Below, piece by piece: positions 29,386-35,882 of a stretch of 35,882 nt of DNA (position 1 is its first letter; every line of letters begins with the position of its first letter). The notes under the pieces were generated by a model that worked only from the letters and a program-made list of their open reading frames with translations, did not search any database and had not been told where the DNA came from. This DNA is from a virus. The stretch lies in IMG/VR virus record IMGVR_UViG_3300021964_000215, positions 1-35,882 of that record, one strand, 5' to 3'. The translations under genes were made by a program, and so were the position numbers.

Positions 29386-29553
29386 GGGGTCCCTATCCAA
29401 TCCTAAAATCGCTTGGAACCTTGGGCCCACCCACCCATTTTTGTAAAAAGGGGTCCCACTACTCTAGGTTGTATTGCTTGATTTACATTTAAATAGCCGT
29501 TAAAATACTTATCGGTTATAAACAAAGGTGCAAAAATTTTGCGGAAAATTTTT
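29386..29553. other. Structured non-coding region before the large terminase (possible cos/pac)
   Basis: The nonamer AGGGGTCCC occurs twice in direct orientation (29385-29393 and 29449-29457). Between them is a run of C-rich ACCCACCC-type sequence and a small TTTTTGTAAAAA dyad (29438-29449). An A/T stem, AAAAATTTT (29532-29540) with AAAATTTTT (29545-29553), ends 5 bases before the terminase ATG. No open frame of note is present. Such a gap beside the terminase is a natural place for a packaging site. Confidence 0.45.
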
Positions 29554-29558
29554 TTCGA

Positions 29559-31028
29559 ATGAACTTAGATAAAATAAATTTAGATAAACTACCTCCTGAC
29601 GCCAAAAAGGAATTTATGAAGTATGCCATTAAGTTGGCAGAAAAGAAAAAAAGCTCCAAGGTCCACGATGATTTCATGTCGTTTGTCAAACACGTTTGGC
29701 CAGAATTTATTGAAGGTAAGCATCACAAAATTATTGCAGAAAAATTTAATAGGATTGCAAAAGGCGAACTCAAGCGTGTGATCATTAACATGCCACCGCG
29801 GCACACGAAGTCTGAATTTAGTTCCTTCCTACTCCCTGCATGGATGATTGGAAGAAATCCTAAACTCAAAATTATTCAATCCACACACACCACAGAACTT
29901 GCAGTGCGTTTCGGTCGTAAAGCAAAAACACTCATGGACACCGAAGAGTACAAACAAGTTTTTGATACAAGGCTTAGAGAAGATTCTCAGGCCGCGGGTA
30001 AATGGGAAACATCCCAGGGCGGCGAATATTATGCAGCGGGTGTTGGATCAGCCATCACGGGCCGTGGAGCGGATTTATTGATTATCGATGACCCACACTC
30101 AGAGCAAGACGCGCTGAATCCTTTGTCCATGGAACGCGCTTATGAATGGTATACATCAGGACCACGTCAGCGTTTGCAGCCAGGCGGAACCATTGTGTTG
30201 GTCATGACAAGATGGAACACCAAAGATCTAACAGGTAAGCTTTTAAAAAATCAAAAGGAAATGAAATCCGATCAATGGGATGTGATTGAGTTTCCTGCTA
30301 TCATGCCGTCAGGTGGTCCTGTATGGCCAGAGTTTTGGAAACTGGAAGAACTTGAAGGAGTGAAAGCATCTTTGAGTATTGGAAAGTGGAACGCGCAGTG
30401 GATGCAAAATCCAACGGCAGAAGAAGGATCGATCATTAAACGTGAATGGTGGAACGTGTGGGACCATGATTACGTGCCAACTTTGCACCATGTGATTCAA
30501 AGTTATGATACCGCTTTTCTTAAAAAAGAAACCGCAGACTACAGTGCCATTACCACCTGGGGCGTTTTTTATCCATCTGAAGACAGCGGACCGAATTTAA
30601 TTTTACTCGATGCCGTCAAAGAAAGGCTCGAGTTTCCAGAACTTAGACGTAAAGCTTTAGAGCAATATAGCTATTGGAATCCTGAAACAGTTGTGATAGA
30701 ATCTAAGGCTTCTGGACTTCCATTGACGTACGAGCTACGAAAGATGGGAATCCCCGTTGTCAATTTCACTCCTAGTAAAGGGAATGATAAACACGCTCGA
30801 GTGAACTCAGTAGCACCTATTTTTGAAGCAGGTCAAGTCTGGGCTCCAGAACAAAAGTTTGCAGAAGAGGTAATCGAGGAGTGTGCGGCGTTTCCCTATG
30901 GAGACAATGATGATCTTGTCGATAGTACGACTCAAGCGCTTATGCGTTTTAGGCAGGGAGGTTTTGTGGAACATCCTGAAGACTATCAAGACGAGCCACT
31001 CGAACAACAGGAGCGTAGCTACTATTAA
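29559..31028 (+). CDS. terL: Terminase large subunit
   Basis: A 489-residue packaging ATPase and nuclease. Walker A is the variant PPRHTKSE (79-86), Walker B is LLIIDDPH (173-180), and MTRWNTKDL (216-224) is the coupling motif. The C-terminal RNase H-like nuclease shows SYDTAF, VIESKASG and DDLVDSTTQA with its acidic residues. The overall pattern matches the TIGR01630 group of phage terminases. No Shine-Dalgarno is visible before the ATG; an A/T stem lies there instead. The stop overlaps the next gene (TAATG). The small subunit is encoded about 4.7 kb away on the other strand. Confidence 0.95.
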   Translation: MNLDKINLDKLPPDAKKEFMKYAIKLAEKKKSSKVHDDFMSFVKHVWPEFIEGKHHKIIAEKFNRIAKGELKRVIINMPPRHTKSEFSSFLLPAWMIGRNPKLKIIQSTHTTELAVRFGRKAKTLMDTEEYKQVFDTRLREDSQAAGKWETSQGGEYYAAGVGSAITGRGADLLIIDDPHSEQDALNPLSMERAYEWYTSGPRQRLQPGGTIVLVMTRWNTKDLTGKLLKNQKEMKSDQWDVIEFPAIMPSGGPVWPEFWKLEELEGVKASLSIGKWNAQWMQNPTAEEGSIIKREWWNVWDHDYVPTLHHVIQSYDTAFLKKETADYSAITTWGVFYPSEDSGPNLILLDAVKERLEFPELRRKALEQYSYWNPETVVIESKASGLPLTYELRKMGIPVVNFTPSKGNDKHARVNSVAPIFEAGQVWAPEQKFAEEVIEECAAFPYGDNDDLVDSTTQALMRFRQGGFVEHPEDYQDEPLEQQERSYY

Positions 31029-32374
31029 TGTCAATTTTAAAATTACTGTTTGCACTTAACCCGAAGAATCTCAAACTTGTAAAAGCTGCAGAGATGACTC
31101 CAAAGATGGCACAAGAGATTGATTCCTTTCTAGGTAAGATGGGTGCAGTCGTTAATATTGGAAAGTATGAACTAACTCCAAGTCAAGCTAAGTATTGGAG
31201 AGCCCAAAGAAAAGAACTTACGAAATACGAAAACAAATTAAAAGAACTGCAAGAGAGAAATAAACTCTCAAAGAAAAAAGAAGGTATAGAAACTTTACCT
31301 GAAGCAGACATTATAGATTTTCCTGTTAAACCTAAACCACCCGAAGGTGAACCATTTAAAGACGGTGGACCCGTTGATAAAAAAGATGAAGACACGGTTC
31401 CACTAGATCCAAATGAGTTTGATGAAATGTTTAGAAAAATGTTTAGTGAATGGGAATGGGAAAAGAAAAAAGATTCTTGGAAAGATAAAGACTATGCAGA
31501 CGGCGGACGCGTTGAAATGGTGGCAGGTGGAATTACAAAAATAAAAAAACTTGCAGACCTTGCAAAGAAAACAAAATCAAAATTAGGTGAAGCTCCAAAG
31601 ACAGATTTAAAAAAAGTTAGAGCAAGAGCTGCATCAGATAAAAAATCAACAGAAGAACTTGCAAAGTCAGAACAGATTCCTGTGAGAGATGACACAGGAG
31701 GAGTTTCGAGAAGAGATTTTTTAAAAGGAACAGGTGCAGTCGGAGTTATGGCTGCAACAGGAACAGGAATTAAGGCAGCACGAAAAGCAAAAAAAGTAAA
31801 AGAAGGAAGAGACATGCAAATCATATTGAGAAAAGATTATGATGAAGGAGATTATGCAGGAATCACTGCATCAATTACTCCTAGTACTAGAAAGGGATTT
31901 GAGTTTTTAGAAGAAATGGTAAAGCAAGGAAAAATAAGAAGACCTGGATCAACAAAGGGAGGCATGTTTGATACTTACTATGTTGATATTGATGATTTTA
32001 CTACTAAAGGAAATGACATCACAGTATTTAAAGATTTGAAAAATAGAGATCTTAAAGCTGAAGTTTTGCAAAGAGAAGTAGGTCTTGATCCTGCTCGTGA
32101 TATTGCTGAAGATTTTATTGAGGCAGTAGATTTAAGAAGCAAAAAAAGTGTTTTAACAGATGATTATAGAAACTATGGTGTATCTTCAGGGCAGTTTGAA
32201 GACGACGCAACAGAATTTTTTGCAGACATCATGCAACCTAAATCTATGAAGCAACAGTTGCAAGATAGATTAAAAAAAATTGAACTACAAAATAGAATCG
32301 ATGCCATCAATAAAAAATATCGTACGGAAAAAGCAGACGGCGGTGTTGCAACGTTGTTCGAGGAGCGTGGATAA
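31028..32374 (+). CDS. Virion-module protein with internal Tat-like motif and GG motifs
   Basis: A 448-residue protein between the large terminase and the portal. The first 100 residues are a basic helical part with a coiled coil. GG motifs occur as KDGGPVDKK (near 110), ADGGRVEMVAGG (157-168) and, at the C-terminus, ADGGVATLFEERG. An internal SRRDFLKG (227-234) is followed by an Ala/Gly/Val hydrophobic stretch (VGVMAATGTGI) and then AARKAKK, the exact outline of a twin-arginine signal but 227 residues from the start. The rest is charged alpha/beta. It overlaps both neighbours. Probable internal or portal-proximal virion protein; function unknown. Confidence 0.7.
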   Translation: MSILKLLFALNPKNLKLVKAAEMTPKMAQEIDSFLGKMGAVVNIGKYELTPSQAKYWRAQRKELTKYENKLKELQERNKLSKKKEGIETLPEADIIDFPVKPKPPEGEPFKDGGPVDKKDEDTVPLDPNEFDEMFRKMFSEWEWEKKKDSWKDKDYADGGRVEMVAGGITKIKKLADLAKKTKSKLGEAPKTDLKKVRARAASDKKSTEELAKSEQIPVRDDTGGVSRRDFLKGTGAVGVMAATGTGIKAARKAKKVKEGRDMQIILRKDYDEGDYAGITASITPSTRKGFEFLEEMVKQGKIRRPGSTKGGMFDTYYVDIDDFTTKGNDITVFKDLKNRDLKAEVLQREVGLDPARDIAEDFIEAVDLRSKKSVLTDDYRNYGVSSGQFEDDATEFFADIMQPKSMKQQLQDRLKKIELQNRIDAINKKYRTEKADGGVATLFEERG

Positions 32375-34122
32375 TGTTTGAACAAATTTTAGATAATGTC
32401 ACTGGAAAATCATCTGACGCTACAATCAAAGCTAGAAATATTTTAGCTCAAACACCAAGAGGAACTACGATTAATATTTCAGATCTTGCAAGACAAACAG
32501 GAGCACAAAGAAAAACATTAACGAATTTAATTAATAGAGAATTTCCAAATCAATTTAATTTATTGGGTAGATCGGAAGCAAGTAAACAGGTTCAACAAAA
32601 ACTAAAAGAAAAAAGAGCAGCAACAGCTGTAACTAAACCTACATTAGTTTCTGAAGGTAGAAAATTTGTTGATGTCAGATTTCCAAATGAAGAGATGAGA
32701 AAAGAATACTTAAATGATTTACAAAAGAAAAAATCAGCACCTAAAAGTTCATCAAAAGAATTTTCTAATAAAGCATTAGCTAAAAAATATTTTGGCGATG
32801 AGAAAAAGGCTTTTCAAATTGAAAGAATGAATCAAGTATTAAGTAAACAGAAAGGTCTTGAATATGTAAAAGGAAAACCTTCTCAATCTTATATTACAAG
32901 ACAATCAAGAAAAAAAGAAAGTCAAAAATATTTAAGTGATTTTGAAAAAGGTATTTTAAAAAGACAAGAAGTTCAAAAAAGAACTTTAAACAATTATTTT
33001 AAAAACAACTCAGGGCAGTTGTATAAAAATAAAGATTTGAAAAATTTAGTGGATGCTAAATTAGTTGATGGTAAAATAGATTTATCTCCAAGGTATAAAA
33101 CTGAAGCAGAATATAAAAATTTAGCAAAATCTGGAAAATTATTTGATGAATACGATATTTCTCCAATTAGAGGAGAGAAAAGAAGTATTCAGTATCCAGT
33201 TAATAAAAACATATCACCAGGAAAATTTAATCAAGGTTTTATTAGACAAGTAGAAAGTTATTTTGAAAAAACAAAAGGAGATACTTCTCCTAAAGTTGTA
33301 CAGAACAAAAAACAAATTAATAATTTTTTAAAAAAATATGGTTATCGTTTGGAAATACCAGGAGAAGGTTATATTGGTGCAAAATCATTACCCGCAATTA
33401 ATAGAAAAACAGAGGCACTCCCAAATATTAAAAACACATTAAATAAAATAGGTCTTGGAAATTTATCTCAATCTAAACAAACATTTAGAGCTCAAGGTCT
33501 CGGTCCAATTTTTGTCGCTGAATTACCTTTATACACAATGGCAGAAGGAAAACCTTTTGTAGAAACTTTAGATCCTTTAACTTTTGGTGCAGTTAATCCT
33601 GTAACTTACGCAGCTAAAAAACAAGCAGGTCTTTCTGATGCAGAAAAACTTGCAATGCAAAGAGAAAAAAATCTTAATTTACTTAGAACTGGAATTGGTA
33701 ACACATCGAGACAAGAAATGTTAGGAATGAAAGATCCTGAGTATAGAGCACTTGGTTCAGGTAAACCAAGTTACTTAGATTTCTTAATACAGAAAATGGA
33801 GCAACCTGATTATGTTGGATCTTTAACATCAGGGCAACAAAAGATAGAAGACAAAGCTCAGGAACTAAGACAAAAAATAATGACACCAGAAAAAACGGAA
33901 GCTGCTAAAACAAGATATGAAAGTTTTCAAAAAGCATTTCCAATCGTACCTTTAGTTACTAATTTTTTAGAATCAATGATTACAGGAGAAAAAGTTAATC
34001 CATATCAAAAAACTCTTGAACAAATTCAAGGCCCTACATATCAAGAAAATCAAATATACAAAAAAGGTGGAATTGTAGCATTAGACGAGTATAAGGAATT
34101 AAGGAAAAAATATGGACCGTAG
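32374..34122 (+). CDS. Virion-module protein with N-terminal HTH-like region and C-terminal GG motif
   Basis: A 582-residue, very basic protein. Residues 20-62 (TIKARNILAQTPRGTTINIS, then DLARQTGAQRKTLTNLINRE) look like a helix-turn-helix or winged-helix domain. A long Lys-rich region follows, then a Gly/Ala/Pro part with a mildly hydrophobic segment (near 370-390). The C-terminus has KKGGIVALDEYKELRKKYGP, the same GG motif family as its neighbours. It begins on the stop of the preceding gene and overlaps the next by 11 bases. Charge and HTH suggest DNA contact inside the capsid; this is inference. Confidence 0.68.
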   Translation: MFEQILDNVTGKSSDATIKARNILAQTPRGTTINISDLARQTGAQRKTLTNLINREFPNQFNLLGRSEASKQVQQKLKEKRAATAVTKPTLVSEGRKFVDVRFPNEEMRKEYLNDLQKKKSAPKSSSKEFSNKALAKKYFGDEKKAFQIERMNQVLSKQKGLEYVKGKPSQSYITRQSRKKESQKYLSDFEKGILKRQEVQKRTLNNYFKNNSGQLYKNKDLKNLVDAKLVDGKIDLSPRYKTEAEYKNLAKSGKLFDEYDISPIRGEKRSIQYPVNKNISPGKFNQGFIRQVESYFEKTKGDTSPKVVQNKKQINNFLKKYGYRLEIPGEGYIGAKSLPAINRKTEALPNIKNTLNKIGLGNLSQSKQTFRAQGLGPIFVAELPLYTMAEGKPFVETLDPLTFGAVNPVTYAAKKQAGLSDAEKLAMQREKNLNLLRTGIGNTSRQEMLGMKDPEYRALGSGKPSYLDFLIQKMEQPDYVGSLTSGQQKIEDKAQELRQKIMTPEKTEAAKTRYESFQKAFPIVPLVTNFLESMITGEKVNPYQKTLEQIQGPTYQENQIYKKGGIVALDEYKELRKKYGP

Positions 34123-35089
34123 AAAATTTTTAAAATTAATGACTGGTGTTGCGTCATTACCTGTAATAGGTAGTTTAGGTAAAGGAACACAAAAAGCTAA
34201 AAAAGGAATTGTGGCTGCAGGACAAGCAGCAAAAATGACTCCAACACAATCTATTCTCCCAGATTTAATTGCAACAGTTATGAAAAAAGGAAAAGAGTTT
34301 GATACAGGTATTCCAAATTCAATGGGTAAACAATACAAAGGGGTGCGAGTTTATGAATCTCCTGATGAAATCAATGTAGAGTTTATGACTGATAAAGGAA
34401 ACGGAGCCTTTGCTTCTGTTAAAAAAGCAGATTATGTAGTTGATGAAAAAACAGGTAAAGCAACTTATGTTCCACCCGACTACGAAGAAGGACAACAAAT
34501 ATACAGAGCATACGGACCAGATGATTATTCAAAAGATGTAGAGTTTGAAATTATGGACAGCGTTTCTGGTATTAAAAAAATTGCAATGGAAGGAAAAGTT
34601 TCTGAAAAAATAAAAGACGTTGCTGGAAGAATCGCAAAAAGAGAAGGTAAATCAGGCGGCGGTATTGCAGGTTCACCTCCTGTGTATCAAACTAATGATC
34701 CAAAAGAAGCACTCAAAGAAATTATTAGACGCACTCCACAATTAGGTGGGTCAGGAGAAGTACTTCCTATTTACAGTAATGAAAATATGAACATAGAAAC
34801 CTATCTTGGATCACCACAAGATGCGGTAAGTTATGGACTAGGAGCATTTACAGACAGAGGAGATATTATGCTTAATCAGCTAAGAAGTGGAGACAAACAG
34901 ATAGGATTTGAATTTGGTACAACATCAACTCCTAATACGACTTTTGGTCTTGGTTATACAGAAGGACAAGGACCACGATTCGGTCTTCAATATGAACGAA
35001 GATTTGCAGAAGGAGGTGTTGCATCAGGCCCACCACCAGAAAGAGGACCTATGCCACAAGGCCTTGAAACTTTATTCCAAACAAGATAG
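34112..35089 (+). CDS. Virion-module protein with N-terminal Tat-like signal
   Basis: A 325-residue protein. The N-terminus reads MDRRKFLKLMTGVASLPVIG, a near-perfect twin-arginine signal (RRKFLK, then a hydrophobic stretch and a basic segment GKGTQKAKK); no clear A-x-A cleavage site follows. The body is charged and Gly/Pro-rich, with beta-type segments near the end (FGTTSTPNTTFGLGYTEGQG, resembling an outer-membrane-like strand). The C-terminus has AEGGVASGPPPERGPMPQG, another GG motif. It overlaps the previous gene by 11 bases and precedes the portal by 9 bases. Export, membrane insertion during ejection, or mimicry are all possible. Confidence 0.7.
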   Translation: MDRRKFLKLMTGVASLPVIGSLGKGTQKAKKGIVAAGQAAKMTPTQSILPDLIATVMKKGKEFDTGIPNSMGKQYKGVRVYESPDEINVEFMTDKGNGAFASVKKADYVVDEKTGKATYVPPDYEEGQQIYRAYGPDDYSKDVEFEIMDSVSGIKKIAMEGKVSEKIKDVAGRIAKREGKSGGGIAGSPPVYQTNDPKEALKEIIRRTPQLGGSGEVLPIYSNENMNIETYLGSPQDAVSYGLGAFTDRGDIMLNQLRSGDKQIGFEFGTTSTPNTTFGLGYTEGQGPRFGLQYERRFAEGGVASGPPPERGPMPQGLETLFQTR

Positions 35090-35098
35090 GATGTCGCG

Positions 35099-35882
35099 AT
35101 GGCAGAAATAGATAAATCATTACCCAATCAACCTGAAGATATAGCTCCAGAAGAAGCAGTGGAGGTTGTTGAAGAACAAACAACTGAACCGACAACAGAT
35201 GAAATTGAAGTGGTTACCACTGAAGATGGTGGTGCTGAAATTTCATTTGACCCAACAGCAACAGAGATGCCTGAGATGGGTCACTTTGCAAATCTTGCAG
35301 AAGTATTAGACGACGACATTTTAGATCCCATTGGATCACAACTTACATCAGATTATTTAGACTACAGACAATCTAGAAAAGATTGGGAAGATACTTACAA
35401 AAATGGTTTAGATCTTTTAGGTTTTAAATATGAAAAAAGAACAGAACCTTTTAGAGGTGCATCAGGTGTAAACCATCCAGTCTTAGCAGAAGCCGTTACA
35501 CAATTTCAAGCACAAGCGTATAAAGAACTTCTTCCAGCAGATGGACCTGTCAGAACACAAGTTTTAGGAAAAACAGATATCGCAAAAGAAGATCAAGCAA
35601 AACGTGTTAAAGATTTTATGAATTACCAAATCATGGACCAGATGAAAGAGTATGAACCTGAGTTCGATCAAATGTTATTCTACCTTCCCCTGTCAGGATC
35701 AACATTTAAAAAAGTTTACTATGATGAACTTTTAGATCGTGCAGTTTCTAAATTTATACCTGCCGATGATTTGGTAGTCCCTTATTCTGCAACTAACTTA
35801 GATGATGCAGAGTCGGTCATTCATGAAATTAAAATTTCATCTAATGAACTAAGAAAACAACAAGTCGGTGGTTTTTACAAAG
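35099..35882 (+). CDS. Portal protein, P22-like (N-terminal part, cut by window end)
   Basis: The frame opens at ATG 35099 and runs off the window with 261 codons. After an acidic, Glu/Thr-rich leader (1-60) come DYLDYRQSRKDWEDTYKNGL (near 84-103), EKRTEPFRGASGVNHPVLAE, and AQAYKELLPADGPVR, the typical N-terminal part of P22-like portals of marine phages. Later LPLSGSTFKKVYYDE and PADDLVVPYSATNLDDAE match the clip/stem side of that family. The portal is the DNA gate of the capsid and docks the terminase. The rest of the protein, and presumably scaffold and capsid genes, lie beyond the window. Confidence 0.85.
   Translation, partial: MAEIDKSLPNQPEDIAPEEAVEVVEEQTTEPTTDEIEVVTTEDGGAEISFDPTATEMPEMGHFANLAEVLDDDILDPIGSQLTSDYLDYRQSRKDWEDTYKNGLDLLGFKYEKRTEPFRGASGVNHPVLAEAVTQFQAQAYKELLPADGPVRTQVLGKTDIAKEDQAKRVKDFMNYQIMDQMKEYEPEFDQMLFYLPLSGSTFKKVYYDELLDRAVSKFIPADDLVVPYSATNLDDAESVIHEIKISSNELRKQQVGGFYK

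Noticed and set aside
1-35882. tRNA genes and an attP-like core
   Set aside because: No T-loop-like GTTCGA/GTTCAA sequence in a foldable context was found by reading, and no integrase gene is present to suggest an attachment site. A tRNAscan run would settle this.

Overview
The window is AT-rich DNA from a tailed double-stranded DNA phage. Genes are packed almost without gaps, often joined by TAATG or ATGA overlaps. The protein set is a replication block with a Leu-type family A DNA polymerase, a phage Hsp20, very many tiny zinc-ribbon and membrane proteins, a P22-like portal, and glycine-pair motifs in the virion proteins. This set resembles uncultured marine phages of the pelagiphage and Mediterranean-virome type. 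An AT-rich marine alphaproteobacterial host (SAR11-like) is an inference. No integrase, tRNA, rRNA, IS element or CRISPR array was seen. The window opens and closes inside the structural module, so major capsid and most tail genes lie outside it.

Layout. (1) 1-9028, + strand: end of the structural genes, a HlyC-like acyltransferase homologue, a four-gene run of probable internal or ejection proteins (1198-8352, ending in a 1387-residue giant), then a holin-like protein and an M15 peptidase endolysin, closed by a terminator. (2) 9067-9683: an Hsp20 gene with its own promoter, then a tiny membrane protein. (3) 9680-11113, - strand: SNF2-type helicase, sharing a divergent promoter with (4) 11191-19097, + strand: the replication operon (SSB-like protein, ParB-like protein, archaeo-eukaryotic-type primase, UvrD-type helicase, DUF3310 protein, DNA polymerase I). 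(5) 19108-23859: a dense string of small proteins plus two PD-(D/E)XK nucleases. (6) 23860-24133: a non-coding region with a GTGG array and a 26-bp long-range inverted repeat. (7) 24134-29350: accessory or early region with genes on both strands, including the small terminase on the - strand, a GP88-family gene, heptamer tandem arrays and a set of promoter-palindrome-leader cassettes. (8) 29351-29558: a structured non-coding gap. (9) 29559-35882: large terminase, three unusual proteins carrying Tat-like motifs and glycine-pair motifs, then the portal (cut by the window end).

How it fits together. The replication operon looks self-sufficient: primase, polymerase with proofreading, SSB-like protein, two helicases and recombination nucleases. 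The cassettes around 26.5-29.1 kb look like individually promoted early genes under one repressor, because the palindromes overlap the promoter elements. The terminase-to-portal genes and the 1198-8352 genes probably build the DNA-packaging vertex and the ejected proteins.

The strongest candidates for something undescribed are: twin-arginine-like signals in two virion-module proteins; the recurring GG motif shared by otherwise unrelated virion proteins; the 26-bp RNA-like stem at 23975-24127; the TGGGA palindrome regulon; and the 7-bp arrays that write the tails of genes on both strands.
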